DNA of 64,000 bases from Deltaproteobacteria bacterium (GCA_020444045.1 JAHLLS010000006.1:1-64000); one strand, 5' to 3'. Numbered from the stretch's first letter, positions 45,269-54,478 are shown. Program-made: numbers and translations. Notes: generated by a model from the letters alone, not told the origin.

Positions 45269-46378
45269 ATGATGCCCGCCAAACCAAAACCGACCGCCAC
45301 GGAAGCCCTGTGCCCCCGCCAAGCGTGCACCGCCATCCGCAAGGCCCTGCGCACCTGGTATGACCGGCACCAGCGCCCCCTCCCCTGGCGCCAATCCAGG
45401 GATCCCTATCGGATATGGGTATCGGAGGTCATGCTGCAGCAGACCCAGGTCAAGACCGTGCTCCCCTATTACGAGCGTTTCCTGGCAGCCTTTCCCGACA
45501 TCCAAAGCCTGGCCGCGGCCGGGTCCCAGACCGTCCTTAAGCTGTGGGAAGGCCTGGGCTATTACCGCCGGGCCCACCATCTGATGAAAGCCGCCCGCAT
45601 GATCACCCGTGAATATAACGGATGCCTTCCCACCGAACGCGATGCGTTCCGCACCCTGCCGGGGGTCGGCGATTATATTGCCAATGCCGTCATGAGCATC
45701 GCTTTTGGTCAACCCTGGGCCGTGGTGGACGGCAATGTCAAACGGGTGCTGGCACGGCTGTTTCGCCTCGAAGATCCGATCAACCACCCGTCGACTCATG
45801 CCCGGTTCCAGGCCTTGGCCGATCACCTCCTGGATCGATCCGATCCGTCGGCGCACAATCAGGCGGTCATGGAGTTGGGGGCCCTGATATGCCTCCCCCG
45901 CAATCCGGCCTGCCAGGCCTGTCCCCTGACCGCCCGCTGCCGGGCTTACGGCGATGGTGTGGTGGATCGGTACCCGGTGCGGGGAAAAAAAGCCGCCATA
46001 CCGGAGCACGCCATGGTGGCCGGCGTGGTCCGTAAGCGGGGAAAAGTATTGCTGGTGCGACGCCCGGACGAGGGCTTCCTGGGTGGCTTGTGGGAGTTTC
46101 CGGGAGGACGCCGCCGGAAAAACGAAAAACTGCCCGAAGCCTGCCGGCGGACCGTTCAGGAACAGACCGGATTGACGATTACCACCGGCGCGCCCATCGC
46201 CCATGTGCGGCATGCCTACACGCACTTTAAAATCACCCTGGCGGCGGTGGCCTGCCGCTGGGAATCGGGACGGGTCCGATTGAACGGCCCGGTGGCTTTC
46301 CGCTGGGTGCCGTTGCGGGAGTTGGAGGCCTTCCCCCTGCCGGGAGCCATTAAAAAGGTACTGCCTCATTTGGAATAG
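45269..46378 (+). CDS. mutY: A/G-specific adenine glycosylase
   Basis: This 369-residue repair enzyme removes A opposite 8-oxoG. It has the HhH glycosylase domain ('RDPYRIWVSEVMLQQTQVKTV', 'LPGVGDYIANAV' and catalytic Asp in 'AVVDGNVKRVLARLF'), a 4Fe-4S Cys loop ('CLPRNPACQACPLTARC') and a C-terminal NUDIX-like 8-oxoG recognition domain ('GFLGGLWEFPGGRR'). ATG 45269 follows AAAGG; the frame opens further upstream at 45212 but lacks a site there. Confidence 0.95.
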   Translation: MMPAKPKPTATEALCPRQACTAIRKALRTWYDRHQRPLPWRQSRDPYRIWVSEVMLQQTQVKTVLPYYERFLAAFPDIQSLAAAGSQTVLKLWEGLGYYRRAHHLMKAARMITREYNGCLPTERDAFRTLPGVGDYIANAVMSIAFGQPWAVVDGNVKRVLARLFRLEDPINHPSTHARFQALADHLLDRSDPSAHNQAVMELGALICLPRNPACQACPLTARCRAYGDGVVDRYPVRGKKAAIPEHAMVAGVVRKRGKVLLVRRPDEGFLGGLWEFPGGRRRKNEKLPEACRRTVQEQTGLTITTGAPIAHVRHAYTHFKITLAAVACRWESGRVRLNGPVAFRWVPLRELEAFPLPGAIKKVLPHLE

Positions 46379-46403
46379 CGGCGCGGAAAGGAGGATAAAG
46401 GCG

Positions 46404-46778
46404 ATGGACATGGTCGTCATCGGCGGTGTGGTGACGGGGCTGGTCATAGGCAGTTTCGGCTATGTCCTGGCGCGGTTCGGAATTCGGCCGTTGCTGCGTT
46501 ACCAACGCCTCAAACACGGCCTGGCAGGCCTGTTGGACACACTGCTAAAAACGCAGGCCATATCCAGCGAGGCCCGCGACACCTTGCAACGAACCGCCGT
46601 GGAACTCCAGGACATGGTGGATGAGGGGCTGCCCCGCTGGTACATCATAGCGCTTCATAAAAAAGAGGAGCGGCCGCGGGACGCCGTACGCCACCTCCAG
46701 ACCCTGGCAAACTGCAGGGAACCGGACGCCATTCGCCGGTGGGTCACGGCGGTGCAGAACTGCTTGCGGCTGGTATGA
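46404..46778 (+). CDS. Unknown protein with N-terminal membrane helix
   Basis: This 124-residue protein starts with a hydrophobic helix (about 3-24, rich in Gly/Val/Ile). A cytoplasmic helical domain follows, with 'YQRLKHGLAGLLDTLLKTQAI' and a mostly alpha C-terminus. AAAGGAGG lies just upstream and it begins 25 bases after mutY, so it may be cotranscribed. No family recognised. Confidence 0.65.
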   Translation: MDMVVIGGVVTGLVIGSFGYVLARFGIRPLLRYQRLKHGLAGLLDTLLKTQAISSEARDTLQRTAVELQDMVDEGLPRWYIIALHKKEERPRDAVRHLQTLANCREPDAIRRWVTAVQNCLRLV

Positions 46779-47066
46779 CGGGCTCGGGCAGAAGGGCCCG
46801 GGAATTGACGCTTTGCGGCGACAGGTGTGTCAAAAAATGTCACATCCTAACGGCACGCTGCTGCCTCGGCAGGCCGGAAAAAATTACAACAATCTGTTTT
46901 TACTTAAAATATGTTTTGTTCACCACTGTCAACACGGCAAGTCACATGCAGGCACGGAGTTTGCTTGAATCATAAGCACCGATATAGCGGTGCGATGACG
47001 CGTCCGATCTGGTACTCAGCGGTCTGGCATTGAATTTTAAATGACCATGCGATAGGATCAAGCGGT

Positions 47067-47663
47067 ATGATTGAAACGGTGCCTTCACAAACGACGGATT
47101 CTCGAATGTTAACGGACGGCCATCTCACCCGAAGGCGCTTTCTCCAGTTGGGCACGATTTTGGCCGCCGGGCTGATCCTGCCGCCAAGCCTCAAGGCTGT
47201 GCCCCGACCGGATGACCCGGGTGAACGACACCTAAAGTTTTTTAACACCCATACCCAGGAGCGACTAGAAGTCTGCTATCGCCGCGACGGCCGCTACCAT
47301 CGCGACGCCATCGCAGCGGTGAACAATATCTTGCGCGATCACCGGACCAATGAAGTCCACCCCATTGATTTACGGCTTCTGGATTTGCTGCATACCATCC
47401 GCTCCACGGCCGGCCCGGACAGCTGCCTGCACATCATCTCAGGCTATCGATCACCTGTTACAAATGCCGAACTGCGTCGTAAAAGCCGCCGTGTCGCCAG
47501 CAAAAGTCTGCACATGTTAGGTCATGCCGTCGATATCCGCATCCCGGGTGTTCGCACGGCCAAACTTCGGAAAATCGCCATCGGACTCAACCAGGGGGGC
47601 GTCGGGTATTATCCGAAATCCGATTTCGTCCACGTGGACATCGGCCGGGTGCGCACCTGGTAG
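47067..47663 (+). CDS. YcbK/DUF882-type (MepK-like) murein endopeptidase, Tat-secreted
   Basis: This 198-residue protein has a twin-arginine-like signal with TRRRFLQLG followed by a hydrophobic segment (about residues 21-40). The DUF882/peptidase M15 domain has 'LHIISGYRSPVTNAELR', 'KSLHMLGHAVDIRIPG' (metal ligands H and D) and 'HVDIGRVRTW' at the end. MepK cleaves 3-3 cross-links made by L,D-transpeptidases, and the next gene on the other strand is such an enzyme. The 3' end overlaps that gene's 3' end by 147 bases. Confidence 0.9.
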   Translation: MIETVPSQTTDSRMLTDGHLTRRRFLQLGTILAAGLILPPSLKAVPRPDDPGERHLKFFNTHTQERLEVCYRRDGRYHRDAIAAVNNILRDHRTNEVHPIDLRLLDLLHTIRSTAGPDSCLHIISGYRSPVTNAELRRKSRRVASKSLHMLGHAVDIRIPGVRTAKLRKIAIGLNQGGVGYYPKSDFVHVDIGRVRTW

Positions 47664-49403
47664 ACGGTGGGTCGGCGCCCAAACCTGGGGCGCCGGTTTT
47701 TCTTTCAGCGCCCGCATCAGCGGGGCATCCCGCTCGTAGATATCCTCCCGGAAAAAAACCGTCCCGCTCTCGTCCGCCCAGGCCGTCCAGTATAGCAGGT
47801 GAACCGGAATGGGGCGTTTCAGCCGAACGACCTGGCGCTGGCCGTCACCAAGATGGTTTGCAATGGTCTCCCGGTCCCAGCCGTCCATCCCTTCCAGAAC
47901 GAATTCCGCCAGGGTGACGGGGTCCTCTACCCGGATACAGCCGGAACTGAAACTCCGCGAAACCGAATTGAACAGGCCTTTAGCCGGCGTATCGTGCAGA
48001 TAGACCGCATAGGTGTTGGGAAACATGAATTTGATCCGACCCAATGCATTTTTAGGCCCCGGGGCCTGCTGTAGTCGAACCGGGAAATAATCCTTGTGGA
48101 ACGATGCCCAGTCCACCTCGTTCGGGGATAGCTCCACGGCATCTTCCGACCAGCCGGAAAAAACCCGAAAACCCTGTTCTTGAATGTACGCCGGGTCTTT
48201 CTTGATGCGCGGCAGAATGTCCTCGACCGCCAACTTGCGGGGAACATTCCAGAAGGGGTTGAAATCCAGATAGGTCATGGTACCGCTGAAAACAGGCGTT
48301 TTGCGGTAGGCGCGCCCCACCACCACCCGCATGGCACCGCGCACCTGGCTTTCGTCGACCATGGTAAGATTAAAATCGGCGATATTGACCACCAGATAAC
48401 GCGAGCCCAGGTCATTGGGAATCCATCGCCAGCGCTCCATGTTGATCAGCAACTGCTGGATGCGCTGGTCCACCGGAACATTCAACGCCTGGCGGGTCTT
48501 CTTGCCGACCACGCCATCGGCCTCCAGGCCATGGCGATGCTGGAAAGTCTTGACCGCCGCTTCAAGGGGAACATCGAAATACGACGGCAATGACAGGGAC
48601 GGTTCCTTCAGATCACCCGAGGCGGCAAGCCGTTCGCGCAATTGTTCCACCATCGGACCTTCATCTCCCAGTTTCAGGCTGGGCCCCGCCTCCAGCTGAG
48701 GCCAGCCGCCGGCCGCCGCCATGCGGCGATATGCGACAAGCGCCTGGCGCAGGCCGGTGTAGCCTGTGTAGGGGGGGTGCAGCCCCTGGATCAGGGGAGC
48801 GATTCGGTCGCCCTGCAGGCCCTCGCTTACCAGGCGGACCAGATCCACTTCGTGGCTGAATGCGCTCCAGGAGGCATGAATCGTCTCCGGGTTGACGCGT
48901 CCGCCCAGGATGTGAGCCCCCAGTAAAAAAGCGGCATCCGTCATGAGGAGGTCAAAATCCGCCCGCAGTCCAAGGATCGCCGGTGTGGCATCCGGACCGA
49001 CTGACGCCAGCTGGGTTGCCATGGTTTGCAGACGGCCGTAATGATAGTCTTCCGGGGTCAGGCCCTCGTTGTCGGCCCGGTCGATTTCCGCCAGCAGAGC
49101 CATCGCCTGGGAGGTCGGTCCCTTATGCGTGGACCAGGCAGGTTCGAAATTGCGGGCCGCATAAAATTCCGGAATCAAGGCGATGCCGCATATCATTTCA
49201 CCTTGGCAGGTGAACTGACGATCGCTCTGGCGGGCCTCGATCCGTTCCTGGATAATGGCTGCGGCTGGGGATGGATTTCCCTCTTCGGCCTGCAGTTCCG
49301 CGACCCACAGCATCATGAAACACATCAACACCATCACTGGCCAACACGTTCCCGCACTGTGCCGGGTCAACCGGGTGTGGCCGTGGTAAAAATCAATCGT
49401 CAT
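47517..49403 (-). CDS. L,D-transpeptidase of the YcbB/LdtD type
   Basis: This 628-residue periplasmic enzyme forms 3-3 cross-links in peptidoglycan. It has an N-terminal signal or anchor (about 20-40), a helical scaffold domain ('LLMTDAAFLLGAHILGGRVNP'), a peptidoglycan-binding domain ('FQHRHGLEADGVVGKKT') and the YkuD catalytic domain with 'YAVYLHDTPAKGLFN' and 'SSGCIRVEDP' (active Cys). The family end is near 'EDIYERDAPLMRALKE'. A further ~50 residues are read antisense to the MepK-like gene before a stop appears at 47517. Confidence 0.92.
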   Translation of the reverse strand: MTIDFYHGHTRLTRHSAGTCWPVMVLMCFMMLWVAELQAEEGNPSPAAAIIQERIEARQSDRQFTCQGEMICGIALIPEFYAARNFEPAWSTHKGPTSQAMALLAEIDRADNEGLTPEDYHYGRLQTMATQLASVGPDATPAILGLRADFDLLMTDAAFLLGAHILGGRVNPETIHASWSAFSHEVDLVRLVSEGLQGDRIAPLIQGLHPPYTGYTGLRQALVAYRRMAAAGGWPQLEAGPSLKLGDEGPMVEQLRERLAASGDLKEPSLSLPSYFDVPLEAAVKTFQHRHGLEADGVVGKKTRQALNVPVDQRIQQLLINMERWRWIPNDLGSRYLVVNIADFNLTMVDESQVRGAMRVVVGRAYRKTPVFSGTMTYLDFNPFWNVPRKLAVEDILPRIKKDPAYIQEQGFRVFSGWSEDAVELSPNEVDWASFHKDYFPVRLQQAPGPKNALGRIKFMFPNTYAVYLHDTPAKGLFNSVSRSFSSGCIRVEDPVTLAEFVLEGMDGWDRETIANHLGDGQRQVVRLKRPIPVHLLYWTAWADESGTVFFREDIYERDAPLMRALKEKPAPQVWAPTHRLPGAHPADVHVDEIGFRIIPDAPLVESDGDFPKFGRANTRDADIDGMT

Positions 49404-49551
49404 AATAAATTAATCACCTCTCGCTTCGTTTGACATGGCCAACCGCTTACTTGCATCAACAGCCCATTCTTTGAATAAGCGGTGCCTTGTTAACGATAAC
49501 ACCGTCGTCGGAGAAGGCAAGACATCACCACCGCCCAAAGGTCGGCAAATG

Positions 49552-49668
49552 AAAACCATCGATCCTCACATGCACACGGCGGAACATATCCTCAATCAAA
49601 CGGTGGTCCGCTTCCTGGGATGTGAGCGCTGCTTTAGCGCACACATTGAAAAAAAGAAATCCCCTTGA
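49552..49668 (+). pseudogene. N-terminal remnant of an AlaX-type alanyl-tRNA editing protein
   Basis: A frame starting MKTIDPHMHTAEHILNQTVV and continuing 'RFLGCERCFSAHIEKKKS' matches the first ~38 residues of AlaX/tRNA-SAD proteins, including the zinc-binding H-x-x-x-H in HTAEH. It then meets a stop (TGA at 49666). The remaining ~150 residues of the domain are not found downstream. It is a deletion remnant, located just upstream of ahbB. Its last bases carry a TTGACA. Confidence 0.7.
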
Positions 49669-49694
49669 CAATTAAAAGAGCAGCCCCCTATACC
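49665..49694 (+). promoter_or_regulatory. Candidate promoter abutting the ahbB start codon
   Basis: TTGACA (49665-49670) and TATACC (49689-49694) are 18 bases apart. The expected start site falls at about 49700, the ATG of the next gene, which has no ribosome site in front of it. Confidence 0.45.
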
Positions 49695-49699
49695 GACCT

Positions 49700-50191
49700 A
49701 TGCTGAACGAACAGGAAAAAAAAGTCATTGCGGCCATTCAGGGCGACATCCCTGTCTGCGAGCATCCCTATCGCGTGCTGGCTGATCGTATCGGTCTTTC
49801 CGAAGACGCCTTCCTGGCCACCCTGGCCGACCTTCGCCGCCGGGACCTGATCAGGCGGTTCGGTGCGACCCTGCGCCACCAGAAGTCGGGCTATTCCGCC
49901 AACGCCATGGGCGCCTGGCAGGTGGCCGAAGAACGCGTCGAAGAAGTGGGCCAAATCATGGCCGCCTGCCGGCAGATTTCGCACTGCTACCGCCGCAATC
50001 CCTCTGGCGATTGGCCCTATAATCTCTACACCATGATCCACGCCCAATCGGAAGACGCCTGCTGGGAAATCGCCCGTGGGATAGCAGAACAGGCCTCGGT
50101 CGAAAACTTCACGCTGCTGTTCAGCCGGCGGGAATTGAAAAAAACGTCCATGCGCTATTTCTCGACGGACAACGATACCGATCGGTCGTGA
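49700..50191 (+). CDS. ahbB: Siroheme decarboxylase subunit AhbB
   Basis: This 163-residue protein of the Lrp/AsnC-like AhbA/AhbB family decarboxylates siroheme to 12,18-didecarboxysiroheme in the alternative heme route. It has an N-terminal winged helix ('EQEKKVIAAIQGDIPVCEHPYRVLADRIGLSE', 'LRRRDLIRRFGATLRHQKSGY') and an RAM-like domain with 'HCYRR', 'WPYNLYTMIHAQ' and 'LFSRRELKKTSMRYF'. 'SHCYRRNPSGDWPYN' carries the family His/Tyr residues. ahbA is not seen in the window. No ribosome site precedes the ATG. The stop overlaps the next gene. Confidence 0.85.
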   Translation: MLNEQEKKVIAAIQGDIPVCEHPYRVLADRIGLSEDAFLATLADLRRRDLIRRFGATLRHQKSGYSANAMGAWQVAEERVEEVGQIMAACRQISHCYRRNPSGDWPYNLYTMIHAQSEDACWEIARGIAEQASVENFTLLFSRRELKKTSMRYFSTDNDTDRS

Positions 50192-51534
50192 CGCCCGATC
50201 GCCCCCATATCCTCCTGGTCAATCCGTGGATCGATGATTTTGCCGCCTACGACGTGTGGGCGCAGCCATTGGGCCTCCTCATGCTGGCCGGTCTGCTTCG
50301 CCGGCAGGGCTATCGGTTATCCTACCTCGACTGCCTGGACCGCTTTCATCCCCGGGCCCCCCAGAGCGACCCCTTTACCCGGCATGGACGCGGCCCCTAT
50401 ATCAAAACACCGCTACCCGCGCCGCCGGGCCTGGAAGACATCCCGCGCCGCTATTCCCGCTACGGCATCCGCACGGCCTGGCTGCACGACGACCTGTCCC
50501 GGCAAGCCCCCCCCGATCTGATCCTGGTCACGTCCATGATGACCTACTGGTACCCGGGCGTGCAGGCCACCATTGCCGTCCTTCGCCAAACCTACCCGGC
50601 GGTACCGATCCTGCTGGGCGGCATCTATGCCACCTTGTGCCGGGAACATGCCGAGCGCACCTCCGGCGCCGATCACGTCATACCAGGAGCGATGGATGCC
50701 CGCCTGCTGGAAACCATCGGCAGCCTGACCGGATGCGGCGCCCGCGCCACCATTGACTTAGACGATGTGGACGCCTATCCATATCCGGCCTGGGATCTCC
50801 GACGCCGGATCAATTATGTCCCCATTCTGACATCGCTTGGCTGCCCTTTTGATTGTGCCTACTGCGCATCCCGTTTTCTGCAACCCCGCTGCCGGAAACG
50901 CCATCCGCAAGCCGTCATCGAAGAAATTCTCTACTGGCACAAGACGGCCGGTGTCAGGGATTTCGTCATTTACGACGACGCCTTTCTTATGCAACCGGAC
51001 GCCCATGCCGGCCCCATTCTGGAAGGATTAATCCAATCGGGCGCCCGGCTTCGATTTCACACCCCCAACGCTCTACACATCCGGGGTATCAACCGGCCGA
51101 TGGCCCGCCTGCTGGCCCGGGCCGGCTTTCAGACCCTCCGCCTCGGGCTGGAAACGACGGTGCGCAGCGAACAGGAGACTTATGACCACAAAGTCAATCT
51201 GGATGAATTTGTCTCAGCGGCCGGCCATCTTCGAAACACCGGGTTTACACCGCAGACGGTGGGAGCCTATCTGCTTATCGGACTGCCCGGACAACCCATG
51301 GACGCGGTGGTTGAATCGATCCGGCTGGTGAAAAACCAGGGCATCCAACCGATTCTGGCATACTACACACCCATTCCGCACACTCAATTGTGGCCGGCGG
51401 CCGTGGCCGCCTCGCGTTACGACCTGGAAGCCGACCCGGTTTTCAGCAACAACGCCATTTTCCCCTGTCAGCCGGAATCCTTTTCCTGGGAACGGCTGGC
51501 GGAGTTGAAAAAGATAACCCGAATCGCCGCATGA
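50188..51534 (+). CDS. B12-binding radical SAM protein
   Basis: This 448-residue protein starts with a cobalamin-binding-like domain ('HILLVNPWIDDFAAYD', 'LLMLAGLLRRQGY', 'ILLGGIYATLCREHA'). The radical SAM core follows, with the C-x3-C-x2-C motif CPFDCAYC near residue 223 and 'GLETTVRSEQETYDHKV'. It starts with GTG overlapping the ahbB stop, so the two are coupled. That link suggests a role near tetrapyrrole or heme metabolism, but the reaction is unknown. The family includes many methyltransferases. Confidence 0.88.
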   Translation: MTPDRPHILLVNPWIDDFAAYDVWAQPLGLLMLAGLLRRQGYRLSYLDCLDRFHPRAPQSDPFTRHGRGPYIKTPLPAPPGLEDIPRRYSRYGIRTAWLHDDLSRQAPPDLILVTSMMTYWYPGVQATIAVLRQTYPAVPILLGGIYATLCREHAERTSGADHVIPGAMDARLLETIGSLTGCGARATIDLDDVDAYPYPAWDLRRRINYVPILTSLGCPFDCAYCASRFLQPRCRKRHPQAVIEEILYWHKTAGVRDFVIYDDAFLMQPDAHAGPILEGLIQSGARLRFHTPNALHIRGINRPMARLLARAGFQTLRLGLETTVRSEQETYDHKVNLDEFVSAAGHLRNTGFTPQTVGAYLLIGLPGQPMDAVVESIRLVKNQGIQPILAYYTPIPHTQLWPAAVAASRYDLEADPVFSNNAIFPCQPESFSWERLAELKKITRIAA

Positions 51535-51688
51535 AAGCGCAGGCCGTCGCTTGACCCCGGCCACAAACAGCATAACTATGTCCCTGACGTCATCGACCCG
51601 CCCCGGTTCAAACGCGAACGGGCGACACTGCCCATACGCCAAGGCATACAGCATTTGATGAGGATAATCTCGAGAGGAGACCACCGGC

Positions 51689-53176
51689 ATGCTCAAACTG
51701 ACATCCACCGAACCACACCGCATCGTCACCGAAACCTTTATCATTCCGGTCTGCCAGGATAAGGAGATTCACCATTCTCCGGTCATCCGCACGCTGGTGC
51801 GCCAAGCCCTGGACATCGATACTTTCCAGGGCGATAAAAACGAAGAGGTGTCGCTTCACCAGCCGGCGGACCTCAAGGCCAAACGCGTTCTGTTCGTCGG
51901 CCTTGGCCCTCATGCCGAATTGACGCCCGAACACTTCCGGCAGGCTGCCGGCAAGGGCGTCCGCCTCGCGATGCATGCCGCAAAGGGCGATGCCGTGTTG
52001 GCGCTGCCGGACGGCGACATGGGGGATCATCTGTCCCGTGAAGATCTGTTGGCCGCCATGGCGGAAGGCGCGCTTCTCAGCAACCATTGCCCGAGCCCAT
52101 ACAAATCGGAACAGAAAATTCAAGCGCTCAAAACCATTCGCCTATATACCGACGCGACCCTGGCCCGCCGGTCGACGGCGGCTCTTAAACGGATTGATGC
52201 CATCTGCCGTGGCACCCTGCAGGCACGGGATTGGATCAATCAGCCCGCCAACGAAAAAACACCGGACCAGTTGGCCCGGCGCATGGCGCAGGCCGCACGG
52301 CGGCATGGCGTGAAAGCGACGATTCTTGACGAGAAAAAACTGCGGGGGTTGAAGATGGGGGCCATCCTTGCCGTCGGCGCCGGCAGCGCCCATCCCCCGC
52401 GTCTTCTCATCCTGGACTATCACCCGCCCAAGGCGCGCGGTACGATCGCCCTTGTCGGCAAGGGCGTGACCTTCGACGCCGGCGGGCTGAACCTGAAGCC
52501 CACCGGATCGATCGAACTCATGAAAATTGATATGGCCGGCGCGGCCGCCGTGGCGGCCAGTGTGATCGCCACCGCTGAAATCGGCGCCAAGCAGCGCATC
52601 GTGGGGGTCATCCCCCTTGTGGAAAACATGGTATCCGGGAATGCTTTCCGCCCCGGCGACATCGTCAAAGCCTACAATGGTCGCACGATCGAAATCGGCA
52701 ACACCGACGCCGAAGGACGCCTGATTCTGGCGGACGCCCTGGCATATGCCGCCAAACAATTTCGACCCCGGGTCATGATCGATATGGCAACCCTGACGGG
52801 TGCCTGCGTGGTGGCCTTGGGAGAGAAAATCGCCGGCTTGTTTTCCCCGGACGACCCGCTGAGGACAGTGATCGAGCAGGCCGGCCGGAAGGTCCACGAG
52901 CGCTGCTGGCCCATGCCGTTGCCGGAAGACTATCAGGAATTGCTAAAAAGCGACCTGGCCGATATGCGCAACATCGGCCCCGGTCGATGGGGCGGGGCCA
53001 TCGTGGCAGCCTTGTTTCTATCCGAATTTACCGGCAAAACCCGCTGGGCCCACATCGATATCGCCGGTCCGGCCTACCACAAGAAAGCCCAAGCTTACGG
53101 CCAACCGGGCGCTACAGGATTCGGGGTGCGCCTGCTGTGCCAGGCCATCGCGGCGCTGCAGGATGAAAAGCGGTAG
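51689..53176 (+). CDS. pepA: Leucyl aminopeptidase (M17)
   Basis: This 495-residue cytosolic exopeptidase has two parts. The N-terminal macro-like domain is followed by the catalytic domain with 'GKGVTFDAGGLNLKPTGSIELMKIDMAGAA' (di-metal Lys and Asp), 'NTDAEGRLILADALAYA' (metal ligands Asp/Glu, Arg) and 'HIDIAGPAY' near the end. Length is normal. GAGAGGAG precedes the ATG. It is convergent to the next gene on the minus strand. Confidence 0.95.
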   Translation: MLKLTSTEPHRIVTETFIIPVCQDKEIHHSPVIRTLVRQALDIDTFQGDKNEEVSLHQPADLKAKRVLFVGLGPHAELTPEHFRQAAGKGVRLAMHAAKGDAVLALPDGDMGDHLSREDLLAAMAEGALLSNHCPSPYKSEQKIQALKTIRLYTDATLARRSTAALKRIDAICRGTLQARDWINQPANEKTPDQLARRMAQAARRHGVKATILDEKKLRGLKMGAILAVGAGSAHPPRLLILDYHPPKARGTIALVGKGVTFDAGGLNLKPTGSIELMKIDMAGAAAVAASVIATAEIGAKQRIVGVIPLVENMVSGNAFRPGDIVKAYNGRTIEIGNTDAEGRLILADALAYAAKQFRPRVMIDMATLTGACVVALGEKIAGLFSPDDPLRTVIEQAGRKVHERCWPMPLPEDYQELLKSDLADMRNIGPGRWGGAIVAALFLSEFTGKTRWAHIDIAGPAYHKKAQAYGQPGATGFGVRLLCQAIAALQDEKR

Positions 53177-53209
53177 GGTGTCGAGCGGGCAACCAAAAGG
53201 GCGGAAGTC

Positions 53210-54118
53210 TTATTCGGAGAAAAGGGCCGTCACCCGGTTGCGGCCTTCATCCTTGGACTGATACATGGCGGTATCGGCCCGTTTGACAAAGACCGAGATG
53301 TCTTCCGTAGGGCGGTATTGGGTAACGCCGATGCTGACCGTTACCGTCTTGTCGCCGTCGGCCCGGGGGTGAAATTTTTCTTCCTCCACGGCATTCTTGA
53401 TACGGTAAGCGACCGTTTCCGCCTCATCACCGGTGGTTTCCGGAAGAATAACCGTAAACTCTTCCCCGCCATAGCGATAGGCCGTATCCAGCTTACGCAG
53501 ACAACTCTCGATAATCTGGGCCAGGCGGACGAGAACCTTGTCGCCCTCCAGATGCCCGAAGGAATCGTTGAATTCCTTGAAATGGTCGATATCCAGCAGG
53601 AGGAGTGAAAGCGGTGGATTGTAGCGGATCGACCGGTCGACTTCCAACGTAAGTTGATTGTAAAAATGGCGGGAGTTGAACAGTTTCGTCAGGCCGTCGG
53701 TGGTGGCCAACGTTTGCAACTGTTCCAGCATCTTGACGCGCTCCTGCGTCAAATGCCGCTCCTTCAAAACCCGCTTGAGCCGCAACAGCAGCTCGGCAAA
53801 CCGCACCGGTTTGAACAGGAAATCGCTGGCCCCCTTGCTGATGGCTTCCTCGTAGGAATAGTCCGCACTGTAGCCGGTAATGACAATCACATCCGCATCG
53901 AAGTTCTTCTTGATCCGATCCGTCAGCTCAAGACCGTCCATTCCCGGCAGGGAGATATCCGAAATGACGACATCGGCCTGTTTTGTTTTGAGGATCTCCA
54001 GTGCTTCTTCAGCGCTGCCGGCCGCCATGGCTTCATAACCCGACATACCGATGAATTCATGCATCGTATCCCGAATACCGGCGTCGTCATCTACGATCAG
54101 AATGCAGGTATCTTCCAT
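53210..54118 (-). CDS. Response regulator with GGDEF diguanylate cyclase domain (PleD-like)
   Basis: This 302-residue protein combines a receiver domain with a diguanylate cyclase. The receiver has acidic pair 'VDDDAG', phospho-acceptor D in 'VVISDISLPGMDG' near residue 53, and Lys in 'LFKPV' near 104. A short coiled linker follows, then the GGDEF domain with 'LLLLDIDHFKEFND' and 'YRYGGEEFTVILPET' (GGEEF, active type). It makes c-di-GMP on phosphorylation. The cognate kinase is not in the window. AGGGAA precedes the start. Confidence 0.95.
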   Translation of the reverse strand: MEDTCILIVDDDAGIRDTMHEFIGMSGYEAMAAGSAEEALEILKTKQADVVISDISLPGMDGLELTDRIKKNFDADVIVITGYSADYSYEEAISKGASDFLFKPVRFAELLLRLKRVLKERHLTQERVKMLEQLQTLATTDGLTKLFNSRHFYNQLTLEVDRSIRYNPPLSLLLLDIDHFKEFNDSFGHLEGDKVLVRLAQIIESCLRKLDTAYRYGGEEFTVILPETTGDEAETVAYRIKNAVEEEKFHPRADGDKTVTVSIGVTQYRPTEDISVFVKRADTAMYQSKDEGRNRVTALFSE

Positions 54119-54478
54119 TCGACAAGTATTCCCTGATAACGGCTGGTTGGGTCTAATTTACAGCCCGCGCATGCGGGTTGACAGGACAAAAAGCGATCTG
54201 GTATTAGGAGCATTCTCTTTTGTTTATAAGGTGTTACCCTATAATATGGAAAGGATCATCGTGTCAACCGACATTTAGGCCGCCCCTGCCAGGGAAGCGG
54301 CTCGCGAAATGTTAGCAGCTGCTTCCGGTATCCGGATGTTTGCCACTCTTCCGGGCCCGAATTTCATCAGCGCCCATATGCCCTTTTATCTCGCGACGAC
54401 AATCGACGAAAACCGGTTGCCATGCCGTTGCCGTATGGCCAAAATGCAACTCATTGCACAATGATAACAAGTTGATAT
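54119..54478. other. Intergenic region between divergent GGDEF and lepA
   Basis: This stretch of about 360 bases has a TTGACA at 54179-54184 followed by TATTAG with 18-base spacing, and a TATAAT at 54240. No clear gene lies downstream of them before lepA. A short hairpin CCCGC-GCAT-GCGGG spans 54164-54177. It may hold lepA upstream control. Confidence 0.35.

Noticed and set aside
46820-46850. TGTG..CAAAAAATG..CACA as an FNR/CooA-like operator
   Set aside because: Only the outer four bases pair, the spacing does not fit the usual sites, and no clear promoter accompanies it.
49666-49668. TGA at the end of the AlaX remnant as selenocysteine
   Set aside because: The sequence after it does not continue the AlaX family and no SECIS-like hairpin is seen.
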